Source of the DNA: Caulobacter soli
Lineage (GTDB): Bacteria > Pseudomonadota > Alphaproteobacteria > Caulobacterales > Caulobacteraceae
Length of the DNA: 64,000 nucleotides
Direction of reading: 5' to 3'
NCBI RefSeq assembly: GCF_011045195.1
Contig: NZ_CP049199.1
Location: 682,001-746,000, forward strand
A program made the translations under genes and the position numbers. The notes under the pieces were generated by a model. It made no database searches, had not been told where the DNA came from, and saw only the letters and a list, made by a program, of their open reading frames with translations. Positions 19,366 to 27,508 of the stretch are shown piece after piece. Position 1 is the stretch's first letter. Every line of letters starts with the position of its first letter.

Positions 19366-19995
19366 CTACTCGTCCTTGGCGGGCTCCTTCGCCTTGGACG
19401 GGGTCTTGGCCGGAGCTTTGGCCTTGGCGGCTTCCAGCTCGGCGGTCAGCGTGGCGACCTGGTCACGAAGGCCAGGGAGGGCGTCGAGATCCGGCTGCAG
19501 GGCGGCGCGGGCCGTCTGCAGGGCCTCGACCTGGTCGCGAAGGGTTCCCAGCTCGACGACGTCTTCCTGCAGGGCTTTGCGCTCGACCTGCAGCGCGTCG
19601 ATCGTGGCGTTGGCCTCGGACAGCTGACCGCGAAGGGCGGCCTCGTCCGACGCCGCGCGCTCGGCTGTCCCCAACAGCTGCTCGACCTTCAGGTCGGCGT
19701 AACCGAGGCGTGACTTCAGATCGTCGAGATCCACCGGCTCGGCGACGTCGGCCGCTTCGAAGACGCGCAGCGGACGCTGGGCCAGCTGGCGTTCCTCGGC
19801 CGTCGGCGAAACCCACTCCTCGCCAACCAGGCGCTGGATGGAGATCACCGGGTCGGCGACCAGGGCGTGGATCTTCTCCTCGCCCAGCTCGCGTGCGTCG
19901 AACTCGACCCAGGCGGCCGAGCCCAGGACCAGGCCCGCGCGACGATAGGGATCGCGCGAGGCCTTGACCCGGAATTGATGGCTCGCGGCCTCCAT
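19366..19995 (-). CDS. Mu gp35/HI1506-like head-region protein
   Basis: The product (209 aa) has the HI1506-type N-terminus: KASRDPYRRAGLVLGSAAW then VADPVISIQRLVGEEW. Residues 98-190 form a long coiled coil (LSEANATIDALQVERKALQE), and the tail is Lys/Ala/Pro-rich (KAPAKTPSKAKEPAK). The start overlaps the capsid stop as ATGA at 19995. Role in Mu-like phages is uncertain. Confidence 0.82.
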   Translation of the reverse strand: MEAASHQFRVKASRDPYRRAGLVLGSAAWVEFDARELGEEKIHALVADPVISIQRLVGEEWVSPTAEERQLAQRPLRVFEAADVAEPVDLDDLKSRLGYADLKVEQLLGTAERAASDEAALRGQLSEANATIDALQVERKALQEDVVELGTLRDQVEALQTARAALQPDLDALPGLRDQVATLTAELEAAKAKAPAKTPSKAKEPAKDE

Positions 19996-20903
19996 CACAG
20001 CAGCCGATCGGCTTCCAGGATCTCGACGTCCTGGAAGTAGATGTTGGACGCGCCGCCGGCCTTGTTCTGGGCCTTGAACAGCGTGCGGGCGGCGGCCTTG
20101 TTGGAGGTGCCGACGACGATCAGGTTGGGCTTGACGCCCAGCGGCTCGCCTTGCTCGTCCACCAGGGCGGCCATTTGCGCGCAGGCGGCGACGTAGTTTT
20201 CTTCCGTCAGCGCGAGCGTCGAGCGGTGCGACAGGTGCGGATAGGTGTAGCCCGCCGCCGACCGCGCCTTGCCGCCGGCCAGGTATTCGCCGGTCTTGAA
20301 TACATGCTCCGACTTGGGGTCGGTGATCATGTCGAAGTTGGCCTCCTCGCGGTTCTGCAGGAGGATCGGCTTCAGCGGCTTGCGGGTGTCGAGCAGGAAC
20401 CAGGGCTGGACCGCGCCGGCGCCGCTCATGTTGGAGAAGATGCCCTGGGTGACAACGCCCTGGGCGTCGACAGTGCCGCCGGGGTGGTCGGTGTCGAAGT
20501 AGTTTTGGTTGTCGAAGCACCGCTTCAGGTGGCCGTTCCTCAGGGCCTCGTAAGCCAGGCGGTCCTTCAGGGCGCCGGCCTCGTCACCCCAGCCGGCGAA
20601 CATCGACGGATAGAGGCCGAGGTTGTCGTCCTTGATGTCATCTTCGAGAATGCCGATCGACACCTCGAACTTTTCGTTCTTCAGCGCATAGGCCAGCTCT
20701 TCGAGCGACTGGATGCGGCGCTCGCCCAGCCAGCGGCGGAAGATCGGCCAGTTCTTCAGGAACCCGTAGGTCGTGATCTTGGTGGCCGACGGCACCTCGG
20801 TGGTGAAGGCCTGGTAGCTCGGCTTCACGCGGGTCATGCCGCCCTTGAAGTCGGTGCGGAAACCCGTGCGCAGGGCTTCCAGGTTCTCTTGCGTGATCAG
20901 CAC
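19995..20903 (-). CDS. Major head subunit (Mu gpT-like capsid protein)
   Basis: A 302-aa Mu-type major capsid protein. It begins MLITQENLEALRTGFRTDFK and has the family blocks FLKNWPIFRRWLGERRIQSL, GILEDDIKDDNLGLYPSMFA and HVFKTGEYLAGGKARSAAGY. HK97-fold assembly on the Z-like scaffold with protease I processing is inferred from Mu. It precedes gp35 by overlap. Confidence 0.95.
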   Translation of the reverse strand: MLITQENLEALRTGFRTDFKGGMTRVKPSYQAFTTEVPSATKITTYGFLKNWPIFRRWLGERRIQSLEELAYALKNEKFEVSIGILEDDIKDDNLGLYPSMFAGWGDEAGALKDRLAYEALRNGHLKRCFDNQNYFDTDHPGGTVDAQGVVTQGIFSNMSGAGAVQPWFLLDTRKPLKPILLQNREEANFDMITDPKSEHVFKTGEYLAGGKARSAAGYTYPHLSHRSTLALTEENYVAACAQMAALVDEQGEPLGVKPNLIVVGTSNKAAARTLFKAQNKAGGASNIYFQDVEILEADRLL

Positions 20904-20915
20904 GGGGCGGCGCTC

Positions 20916-21725
20916 CTAGTAGGTGATTTCGAGGAAGCCGCTGACGGCCCCGGCGGTGTTGAAGGGGGCGGCCGGCACGATCTGGATGCGATCGCCCTTC
21001 TTGACGAAGGTGGTCGCGTCGCCGGCGGTGGGGGTGTCGCTAACGACCGTGCCCTTGGTCGCGGCGTCGGCGATCGTGCAGGCCAGGCCGGCCACGGCGG
21101 TCGCGCCGACGGCGGCGGTGACGTCGCCGCCGGTGGTGACCGCCTTCTGGACGATCACCGACAGCTGGCTGATGTAGCCGCTGACCGGCGCCACCAGCTC
21201 GGCCGAGGTGCCGGCCAGGGTGTCGGTCTCGTTGATCGCGAACGGCAGCGGCAGGGTGCGCCGGCCGGCGGCCGAGGCCTCGTCGCCGACGATGACCCAG
21301 ACGCCGTCGGCGTCGACCTCATGAACCCGGCCGGCCGCGCAGCGCGTGCCCGAGGCCGAGGTCTTGGCCACGGTCTCGTCGTCGACCACGTAGACCACCG
21401 AACCCACGTCGCTATTGTCGATGAAGTCGACACCGGCGGCCGAGTTCTTGAAGTTGAAACACCCGGCCTGGGTGTCGATCCGGGCGTCGCCGTCCGCGCC
21501 GCTGTTGACCACGGTGTGCAGGGCCACGCCCACGGCGCGATAGGTGGCGGCGTCCACCGCCTTGGCGGCGTTGTCGGCGCCCTGGCCGGCGCGGGCGGCG
21601 CGGCAGAAGCCGGCGGCTTGGATGACCAGGCCGCCCTGGAAGATGGTGACCCCACCCTTCATCGGGCGGGAGGCCAGGACCTTGTCGGCCAGGCGGGAGA
21701 TCTTGCGACCAGCGGAAAGAGCCAT
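20916..21725 (-). CDS. Probable virion structural protein between I/Z and capsid
   Basis: A 269-aa Ala/Gly/Val-rich protein starting MALSAGRKISRLADKVLASR, with short beta-rich repeats and a C-terminal LSVIVQKAVTTGGDVTAAVG. It lies where Mu-like phages have a minor head or decoration protein, between the protease/scaffold and gpT. I do not recognise a specific family; a capsid-decoration role is only an inference from position. The start at 21725 overlaps the I stop as ATGA. Confidence 0.72.
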   Translation of the reverse strand: MALSAGRKISRLADKVLASRPMKGGVTIFQGGLVIQAAGFCRAARAGQGADNAAKAVDAATYRAVGVALHTVVNSGADGDARIDTQAGCFNFKNSAAGVDFIDNSDVGSVVYVVDDETVAKTSASGTRCAAGRVHEVDADGVWVIVGDEASAAGRRTLPLPFAINETDTLAGTSAELVAPVSGYISQLSVIVQKAVTTGGDVTAAVGATAVAGLACTIADAATKGTVVSDTPTAGDATTFVKKGDRIQIVPAAPFNTAGAVSGFLEITY

Positions 21726-22288
21726 CAGGCTTGAACCTCGTTCTTGAGTTCTTCCAGGTAGGCGGCCTGGTCCCAGCCCATGCTGGCGCACAGGGCGACC
21801 TGCTCGGCGGTCAGGGCGGTGATCTCGCCGGTGGCCGGCGGCTTGCCGCCAGCGGGCAACTTCCCGCCAGGCGTGATGATCGCGGCGGCCGAGGCGACGT
21901 ACTCGGCGAACCCGGTCGGGTCGGCCTTGGCGTTCTTGACCCAGTAGTCCTTGTGGGCCGGCGCGATCTTGCCGGCGGCGATGGCGGCGTCGACCGAGGC
22001 GGTGGCCTTCTCCTCAACGGTCGCGCCCCGGATGGACGCCACCTGAGTCTGCAGATCCTTGAACAGCGCAATCGGCACGTACTTGGAGGCGTCGGGCTCG
22101 GCGGCCGAGGCGGTGATCGCCGTGCAGATGGCTTCAACCTCGGCGGTCTCGGCCAGACCCGCCGTGGTGGCGATCTTCTTGATGCCGGCGGAAGCCGTCA
22201 CCAGCGACGAACAGGCGGCCAGCGCCTGAGCTTCGGTCGAAGTCTCCGGCAGGCCGATGGCCGCCAGAAGACGTTGCAAGAGGGTCAT
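21725..22288 (-). CDS. Scaffold protein from an internal start (Mu Z-like)
   Basis: An in-frame ATG at 22288 (residue 195 of the protease) is preceded by AAGGAAAC at SD distance and begins MTLLQRLLAAIGLPETSTE, giving a 187-aa helical product. Mu makes scaffold Z in the same nested way from the I gene. The internal SD is stronger than that of the full-length start, fitting a need for more scaffold than protease. Confidence 0.75.
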   Translation of the reverse strand: MTLLQRLLAAIGLPETSTEAQALAACSSLVTASAGIKKIATTAGLAETAEVEAICTAITASAAEPDASKYVPIALFKDLQTQVASIRGATVEEKATASVDAAIAAGKIAPAHKDYWVKNAKADPTGFAEYVASAAAIITPGGKLPAGGKPPATGEITALTAEQVALCASMGWDQAAYLEELKNEVQA

Positions 22289-22870
22289 TCCGGTTTCCTT
22301 GGGGGGGTGAGAAAGCGAGGCCACGGCCGGCAGGTCGGTCAGGGCGGGGTTGTTGGTCAGCCCGGCGCGCAGCAGGCGCACCACCGGCGCGGGCGCGCCG
22401 TCGGCGGCGTGCGGGGCGTGGGTGAAGACGGGGCTGATGTAGCGGTACTCTTTGTCGACCAAGGCGGCGGTCGCGCGCGGCGTCCACTCGATCCGGCCGT
22501 AGATGCCGTCATCCTGGACGCGCAGATCCTTGGACCATCCCGAGGCCGGAGCCTGGATGGTCTTGTCCTTCATCGCCGCTTCGGATTGGTGGTCGTAGTC
22601 GATGACCATGTCGGTCTGGCCGGCAAAGGCCCGAGACGCGGCGACGATCTGCTCGGCGTGAGCGCGATCGCGAACCTCCCAGGGCGGACGGCTATCGCGC
22701 GCCTTGAAGACGCCGATCGGCATCAACTTCACCCACGCCTTGGGCTGACCGTTTTCGACCAGGTCGCCTTCAGCGACGCAAAAGGCCACCTCGTCGCCGC
22801 CGGCCACCGGCGGAGCGGTGTCGCAGATGGCGATGACGGACGACGAGGTGAGGTGCAGAGACGAACGCAT
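21725..22870 (-). CDS. Head maturation protease with scaffold (Mu gpI-like)
   Basis: A 381-aa Mu protease I-like protein. Residues 1-190 form the protease domain: MPIGVFKARDSRPPWEVRDR, TDMVIDYDHQSEAAM, APASGWSKDL and the EYRYISPVF-TNNPALTDLPAV end. Residues 195-381 are the scaffold-like C-terminus. It starts a new transcript: a stem-loop (22951-22970) and a promoter-like motif (22901-22921) lie upstream. No good SD precedes the ATG at 22870. Confidence 0.92.
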   Translation of the reverse strand: MRSSLHLTSSSVIAICDTAPPVAGGDEVAFCVAEGDLVENGQPKAWVKLMPIGVFKARDSRPPWEVRDRAHAEQIVAASRAFAGQTDMVIDYDHQSEAAMKDKTIQAPASGWSKDLRVQDDGIYGRIEWTPRATAALVDKEYRYISPVFTHAPHAADGAPAPVVRLLRAGLTNNPALTDLPAVASLSHPPKETGMTLLQRLLAAIGLPETSTEAQALAACSSLVTASAGIKKIATTAGLAETAEVEAICTAITASAAEPDASKYVPIALFKDLQTQVASIRGATVEEKATASVDAAIAAGKIAPAHKDYWVKNAKADPTGFAEYVASAAAIITPGGKLPAGGKPPATGEITALTAEQVALCASMGWDQAAYLEELKNEVQA

Positions 22871-22900
22871 GGCCAGACAATCGGCTGGCTGGCGGGGTCA

Positions 22901-22921
22901 TCCCATGCTGAAGAATTTCAG
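22901..22921 (-). promoter_or_regulatory. Candidate C-dependent late promoter PI
   Basis: On the minus strand the sequence reads CTGAAATTCTTCAGCATGGG, ending 31 bases before the protease start. An almost identical copy (one base different) lies upstream of the endolysin gene at 34154-34174. Mu has Mor/C-activated late promoters at exactly these two places. CTGAA-TTCAG forms a short inverted repeat suited to a dimeric activator. Confidence 0.6.
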
Positions 22922-22950
22922 GGTGAAAGCCGGGGCGCGGGTGGCGGCGG

Positions 22951-22970
22951 GCGAGTCACTATCGACTCGC
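22951..22970 (-). terminator. Hairpin between gpF and the I gene, with two GANTC sites
   Basis: A stem GCGAGTC / GACTCGC with a 6-base loop. Each arm contains a GANTC (GAGTC 22953-22957, GACTC 22964-22968). It lies about 30 bp from the PI-like motif. It probably ends the gpF-side transcript, or is a methylation-sensitive site. Confidence 0.45.
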
Positions 22971-23002
22971 GAAGCGCTCCTGAGAAGCCCCTTAGACCGT
23001 TC

Positions 23003-24289
23003 TCAGTTCCCGGGTCCAGGCGCGGGCCCAGAGGCGGGCCACGCCACATCGCCTTCGCGCCAGGCGTCCAGCACGAACCCCGCGTCCAGCGAGCTGGCCA
23101 TCGACCAGCGACCCCGGCCGCCGACCACGTGCTCGAGCACGACGTCCACCACCTGGCCGTCGGTCTTCAGGCGGGCGATGTACCGCCGCACCAGCTCGTT
23201 GGTCCCGTCGGCCGCCGGCCGCCAGACCCAGCGGATCTCCGCCGGCGCGGCCAGGGCCTCGGCCGCCAGCGGCATGGCCTGCAGCTGGGCGGTCGTGAAG
23301 GTCGCCGCCGTCCCGGCCGGGGTGGTGAACAGGGCCGGGCCGATCGGCACGCCCTCGCCGGCGACGTCCTTGAAGATCTTGGCCTCGGCCGGGCCCAAGG
23401 CGAACCGGGTCAGGAAGGCGGCGGCGGCCTCCTCGACCACGACGCCGGCGTCCAGGATCGCGGGACCTGGTCGTGGCGCGATCGGCGGCTTCGTCGTCGA
23501 GCTGGGGGACGTCGCCGGCGCGGGCGGCAACGTCGGCGCGGGCTCGGGCGTGACGCCGGCCAGGTGCGCGGCCCCGACGTTGTAGCCCCAGCCCGGCGTG
23601 ATGCCGCCCTCGACCTGGATGGTCTGGCCGGTGCGTGGGTTGGTGTAGGGCTTCGGCGGGAAGGCGATCGGCTTGTCGGTCAGCTTCAGGCCCTCGCGGT
23701 CCATCATCCGCTGGTTCAGCTGGCGGGCGCCGCATTTGCAGAACCAGCCGTTGGGGCCCAGGTGAACGGTCCACCAGGGATCGTCCATGTAGAGGATCAC
23801 CGGCTGGTCGCCCCAGGCCTTGTGCTCCAGGCGCGGATGCTCCTGGTCGGTGTGCAGGTACTGCAGGATCGGGAACGTCGCCTTGGTCCGCTGCCACCGC
23901 TCCCAGCGGCCGGCCGCGTAGGAGGTGCGCATGTTGGCGTCGAAGATGGTGCGCAGCCGGTGGGGCGAGCCCAGCTGCACGACCTTGTCTTCCCCGTCGA
24001 CCGGGTCGTTCTCGATCGCCTTGCCCCACCAGCCCTTGGCCTGCAGCAGCGGCGTCAGGTTGGCGCGGAAGGTCTCCAGCGTCAGGCCCTCGGCCAGCGC
24101 CTTGTCGAGCCCGGCGAACACGTCGCCCAGCATGTCGTAGCCGATCGACTTGGCCACGGTGAACATCCGGGTGTGCAGCTCGCCGAAGACGTCGCGGTGA
24201 TCGAACGTCTCCTCCAGGACCCCGCCGCGCTTCCTGAGGTAAGCGATCGCCTCCTCGGGCGGCAGGGCCTTCAGCTCGATCTGGGCCAT
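23003..24289 (-). CDS. Head morphogenesis protein F (Mu gp30-like) with C-terminal nuclease-like domain
   Basis: A 428-aa gpF/SPP1 gp7-like minor head protein. The typical block is RTSYAAGRWERWQRTKATFP, QYLHTDQEHPRLEHKAWGD, DDPWWTVHLGPNGWFCKCGA and RQLNQRMMDREGL. After a Pro/Ala linker (residues 258-280), the C-terminus (about 290-425) has EIRWVWRPAADGTNELVRRY and GRGRWSMASSLDAG, resembling the BECR-fold (PBECR) nuclease domains often fused to gpF. It helps connect portal and capsid. In Mu it directly follows the portal, but here three extra genes intervene. Confidence 0.9.
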   Translation of the reverse strand: MAQIELKALPPEEAIAYLRKRGGVLEETFDHRDVFGELHTRMFTVAKSIGYDMLGDVFAGLDKALAEGLTLETFRANLTPLLQAKGWWGKAIENDPVDGEDKVVQLGSPHRLRTIFDANMRTSYAAGRWERWQRTKATFPILQYLHTDQEHPRLEHKAWGDQPVILYMDDPWWTVHLGPNGWFCKCGARQLNQRMMDREGLKLTDKPIAFPPKPYTNPRTGQTIQVEGGITPGWGYNVGAAHLAGVTPEPAPTLPPAPATSPSSTTKPPIAPRPGPAILDAGVVVEEAAAAFLTRFALGPAEAKIFKDVAGEGVPIGPALFTTPAGTAATFTTAQLQAMPLAAEALAAPAEIRWVWRPAADGTNELVRRYIARLKTDGQVVDVVLEHVVGGRGRWSMASSLDAGFVLDAWREGDVAWPASGPAPGPGN

Positions 24290-24292
24290 CGG

Positions 24293-25570
24293 CTAGGCCG
24301 CCGCCGGCCACGCCGCCGCCACGGCGTTGAAGGTCGCGCCCATCGCCGCCGAGGCTGTGCCGGCGCTGGGGTGGATGGCGTCGATCGTGTAGCCGGGAGC
24401 CTTCCAGCGATCGGGGAAGGTCGCATCGGCGATAGCCGGCGACAGGTCCATGAACTCGTCGATCCAGCCGCCGCCGACCGCGCCCTGCAGAAGGGCGTTG
24501 AGCGGATCGCGACCAATCCCTCCGGCGGCGAAGACGCTCAGCACCCCGGGGAAGGTCTGGCCCGCGACCGTCGCGCCCGCATCGGAGGTGTTGGCCCGGG
24601 GCAGGATCGCCGAGATGGTGTTCTTCCCGCCCGGCACACTGAGCTTGTATTCCCGCGCCATGGCGACGTGATCGGCGAAGATCGCCGCCGCCGTCCGCGC
24701 GCCCGACACGAAGTCGTTGGTTCCGTAGTGAGAGACGCGGCGGTTCGTGTATTTCCAGAGCTGGGCGCGCTTGGAATGCGAGGCCACGAAGTGCGAGATC
24801 TGCGTCGAGCCCCGGCCGGCGTTGGTGTTGGGGATCCGGGCGCCGTTGACGCTGTAGAGACCCCGACGGAACCAGCCGCCGCCGTTCCCCGACCCGTCGC
24901 CGAAGTTGTCGTTCGACAGGATCATGATGCTGTCGCCGTCACCCCAGACCGAGATCGTGCTGGCCGGCACCTCGGCGAGGACCATGACCGGCACATGGGA
25001 ATAGTTCCCCGAGCCGTAGGTCGCGCCCGTGGAGAGCAGCGTGCTGGCGGTCGCCGCCGCGACGAAGGTGCTGCCCTCGCCGTTGATCAGGCTGCTGTTG
25101 ACCGTGGGCTGCAGGTACCAGCCGCCTTGCGGAACGCGCATATCCCACCGACGCCAGTACTCCAGCCCGGCGGGGAACTCGGTCAAGCCGAACCACGACG
25201 CCTCGATCCAATCGGACGTGTGTTCGGCCGCGCCGTCGGGAATGATGGTCGATGTCGAACCGCCATAGCGGACCCGCTGCGGCGTGGTGATCGGCGCGGT
25301 CGGGATCTCGATCGCGAACTCGGCCGCGACGTCGTTGCCAAGCGCCACCTCGGCGACGTTGACATAGAAGCCGACATCGACGGTCTTGAACCGCTTGCAG
25401 GCGACCGGGATGGCCAGCTTCACCCGTCCGCGAAAGCTCTCATAGCTGGTGTTCGCTGACTGAATGCGGACGGTCGGCCACTCCCCCCGGGTGCCGATGT
25501 TGAGCAGCTTAAGGTTCGACTTCTGGGGCGTCAGGAGTGCCGGGCGACGCGCCCCCACCAAGGCCGGCAT
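24293..25570 (-). CDS. SGNH/GDSL-type esterase, probable virion enzyme
   Basis: A 425-aa protein. The N-terminal about 200 residues are beta-rich. The C-terminal domain has SGNH signatures: Ser in SVWGDGDSIMIL (S214), the Asn of HYGTNDF (N285) and the Asp/His pair YTIDAIHPS (D397, H400). Such domains deacetylate or de-esterify surface polysaccharides; a tail- or capsid-associated role is inferred from location among structural genes. It is not part of the Mu core set. The start at 25570 overlaps the upstream stop. Confidence 0.75.
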   Translation of the reverse strand: MPALVGARRPALLTPQKSNLKLLNIGTRGEWPTVRIQSANTSYESFRGRVKLAIPVACKRFKTVDVGFYVNVAEVALGNDVAAEFAIEIPTAPITTPQRVRYGGSTSTIIPDGAAEHTSDWIEASWFGLTEFPAGLEYWRRWDMRVPQGGWYLQPTVNSSLINGEGSTFVAAATASTLLSTGATYGSGNYSHVPVMVLAEVPASTISVWGDGDSIMILSNDNFGDGSGNGGGWFRRGLYSVNGARIPNTNAGRGSTQISHFVASHSKRAQLWKYTNRRVSHYGTNDFVSGARTAAAIFADHVAMAREYKLSVPGGKNTISAILPRANTSDAGATVAGQTFPGVLSVFAAGGIGRDPLNALLQGAVGGGWIDEFMDLSPAIADATFPDRWKAPGYTIDAIHPSAGTASAAMGATFNAVAAAWPAAA

Positions 25571-26652
25571 CAGTCCAGCAGAGCCTTGACCACGACCTTG
25601 AGATCCGAGGTCGAAGACAGTGTCGGCGACCCACGGGCGACCAGCACGCCGAACAGATCGGTCGATCCGGCGGGCAGCTTGTAGGGCATGGCCAGATTGA
25701 TCGCCTCGCCCAGGCTGGGGCCGCCCAGGTTGGACCAGTCCGTGATGTGGATCACGCCGGCCACCTTGTCGTAGTCGCCCGCCGCCAACACGAACGGCGC
25801 GTTGTCGGCCGGCTGCGCGCCGGCCAGATCGGTGTGGAACAACACCAGATCGCAGCTGAAGGTCTGGACGCTCTTGCACTGCAAGATCGCCATCTGCAGC
25901 ATGCCGGTGCCGCCGGCCAGCCGCGCCATGTTCTGAAACTGCAGCTTCACGCCGATGACATCGCCCGCCGTGTAGGCCGTCGTCGACACCACCGGCGTGG
26001 CGGTCGCGACCACGGTCTGGCCCCCGACCTGCCCCAGGTGGTTTTCGCTGGCGGCGATCGCGGTCTGCAGATCCTTGCTCGACAGCACGACATGCCCCGC
26101 CGTCGGCGCCGCGATCACGGCTCCCGTCGTCAGGTTCAGCCAGGTCGCCGCCACCACGGCCGGCGGCACGGCGTTTTCGTTGAGCACGACCTGGCGAACG
26201 ATCACGTCACCCGCCGTATAGCCGCCACCGCCATTGGTCGTGGTGACATTGTAGACCTGGCTCAGTTGAGCCAGCGCCTCTTCGTTGGCCGCCGGCCGCA
26301 ACCCGGCGCCGGGCGCCGCCGCCGCGCCAGTCGGCGTCGTGAAGGACACCGTAACCGTGCCGGTATCCTGATCGATCACATCGCGCCGCACGAAGAACGC
26401 GCCGCTGTCGTCGGTCCACATGGTGGTCGCCAGATCGACCGACGCCTGGAGACTGGTCTTGATCGCCGTCAGCTCGGCCAGGGCCAGCCCTTGGCCGGCG
26501 GCCGTGGCGAGCGGCATAAACGCCGCGATCAGAGCGGCGCGCTGAGCGGCGTCTTCGACGCGTTCCAGCGTCAGAACCTCGCCGGTCTTCTGCCCCTTGA
26601 TCTCGACCACATTGCCGGCGGCGTCGAGGACTGAGTAGCTGCTATCGGTCAT
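25570..26652 (-). CDS. Probable virion protein, unknown family
   Basis: A 360-aa Ala/Thr/Val-rich protein with beta-rich composition. It begins TDSSYSVLDAAGNVVEIKGQ and contains the repeated phrase YTAGDVI (about residues 144 and 228). I do not recognise its family. It is linked by overlap to the SGNH gene and nearly abuts the next gene (1-base gap), so the three probably act together. Confidence 0.68.
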   Translation of the reverse strand: MTDSSYSVLDAAGNVVEIKGQKTGEVLTLERVEDAAQRAALIAAFMPLATAAGQGLALAELTAIKTSLQASVDLATTMWTDDSGAFFVRRDVIDQDTGTVTVSFTTPTGAAAAPGAGLRPAANEEALAQLSQVYNVTTTNGGGGYTAGDVIVRQVVLNENAVPPAVVAATWLNLTTGAVIAAPTAGHVVLSSKDLQTAIAASENHLGQVGGQTVVATATPVVSTTAYTAGDVIGVKLQFQNMARLAGGTGMLQMAILQCKSVQTFSCDLVLFHTDLAGAQPADNAPFVLAAGDYDKVAGVIHITDWSNLGGPSLGEAINLAMPYKLPAGSTDLFGVLVARGSPTLSSTSDLKVVVKALLD

Positions 26653-26653
26653 A

Positions 26654-27442
26654 TCAGAGAGCTCCCGCGAGGCCAGAGTTGGCCGGGTCGTTAAAGCGCA
26701 GTCGGCCGCGCGGGCTCGGCTGCAAGGTGAAGGTGAAGTCCGTGGAGAGGCGCGTCGGGCCGTCCGTCACCGCGCCCTCGACCGTGACGGTCAAGGCGGG
26801 GTGGACGAGCGCGTCGGGCTGGCCGGCCACCGCGATCTTGTAGCTGTCGATCACGGTCAGGGCGCCGCCGGCGTCGTCAGCCAGGCTGTAGATGATCTCC
26901 GCGCCCGGCGGATTGACCGTGACGAACGCGACCACCGTGCCCACCGGCGTGTTGTCGGGGTACTCCAGAGCCGAGATCTGAATCTGCGGCACGATGCTCG
27001 ACAGCACCCCGGCCGGCTCCATGACCACCCGCGTCTGGGTCGACAGGCATTGCACCGTCGACGTCGACGCCCCCGGGACCGTGGCCGCCGCGCGGCTGAT
27101 CGTGTCGGCCAGCAGGGTGAACAGCACCACGGCCGTGTCGGTCCCGTCGGCCCACCTGACGATCATGCCGCCGGTATAGGGGCCTCGCGGCCAGGCGGCG
27201 GCGCGCACCCTGTCAATCGCCATCCGCACGACGTTGCCCGACAGGATGGCCAGGCCGTCGCCCAGGGCGAACTCCAGCACCACCGGATTGGCGCGCGGTC
27301 CTTCGAGGCGCACATCGACCGCGACCACCTGGGCCAGCGACCTGGGGCTGCCGTCCGCGTGCTGGAAGATCCAGTCGTGGCCGAAGTCGGCGCCCTCGAT
27401 GGCGAGATAGGGCGCGCCCTCGCGCCCGGGTGAATAGCCCAT
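26654..27442 (-). CDS. Probable virion protein with cadherin-like domain
   Basis: A 262-aa protein. The C-terminal half has the cadherin/Ig-like pattern IQISALEYPDNTPVGTVVAF, then PPGAEIIYSLADDAGGALTV and IDSYKIAVAGQP. Such domains commonly bind carbohydrates or mediate adhesion. The N-terminal half is unassigned. It is the first gene of the three-gene insert between portal and gpF. Confidence 0.65.
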   Translation of the reverse strand: MGYSPGREGAPYLAIEGADFGHDWIFQHADGSPRSLAQVVAVDVRLEGPRANPVVLEFALGDGLAILSGNVVRMAIDRVRAAAWPRGPYTGGMIVRWADGTDTAVVLFTLLADTISRAAATVPGASTSTVQCLSTQTRVVMEPAGVLSSIVPQIQISALEYPDNTPVGTVVAFVTVNPPGAEIIYSLADDAGGALTVIDSYKIAVAGQPDALVHPALTVTVEGAVTDGPTRLSTDFTFTLQPSPRGRLRFNDPANSGLAGAL

Positions 27443-27445
27443 GGG

Positions 27446-27508
27446 TTAGGTCCGATCCTTTGCGGGCTGCGACGGGGTGGTGATGAAGGCTTGCTCGACC
27501 CGGGCCAT
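27446..27508 (-). CDS. Mini-ORF downstream of portal (20 codons)
   Basis: An ATG at 27508 overlaps the portal stop codon as ATGA and opens a 20-residue frame (MARVEQAFITTPSQ...) ending TAA at 27446-27448, just before the cadherin-like gene. Overlap with the portal stop suits translational coupling to the following gene. No product is known, so it may have no function as protein. Confidence 0.3.
   Translation of the reverse strand: MARVEQAFITTPSQPAKDRT

Noticed and set aside
21731..25459. Open frame of 1242 codons on the plus strand
   Set aside because: It runs antisense to the protease, F and SGNH genes, has low-complexity Gly/Arg/His/Asp composition and no SD. It is a GC-bias shadow.
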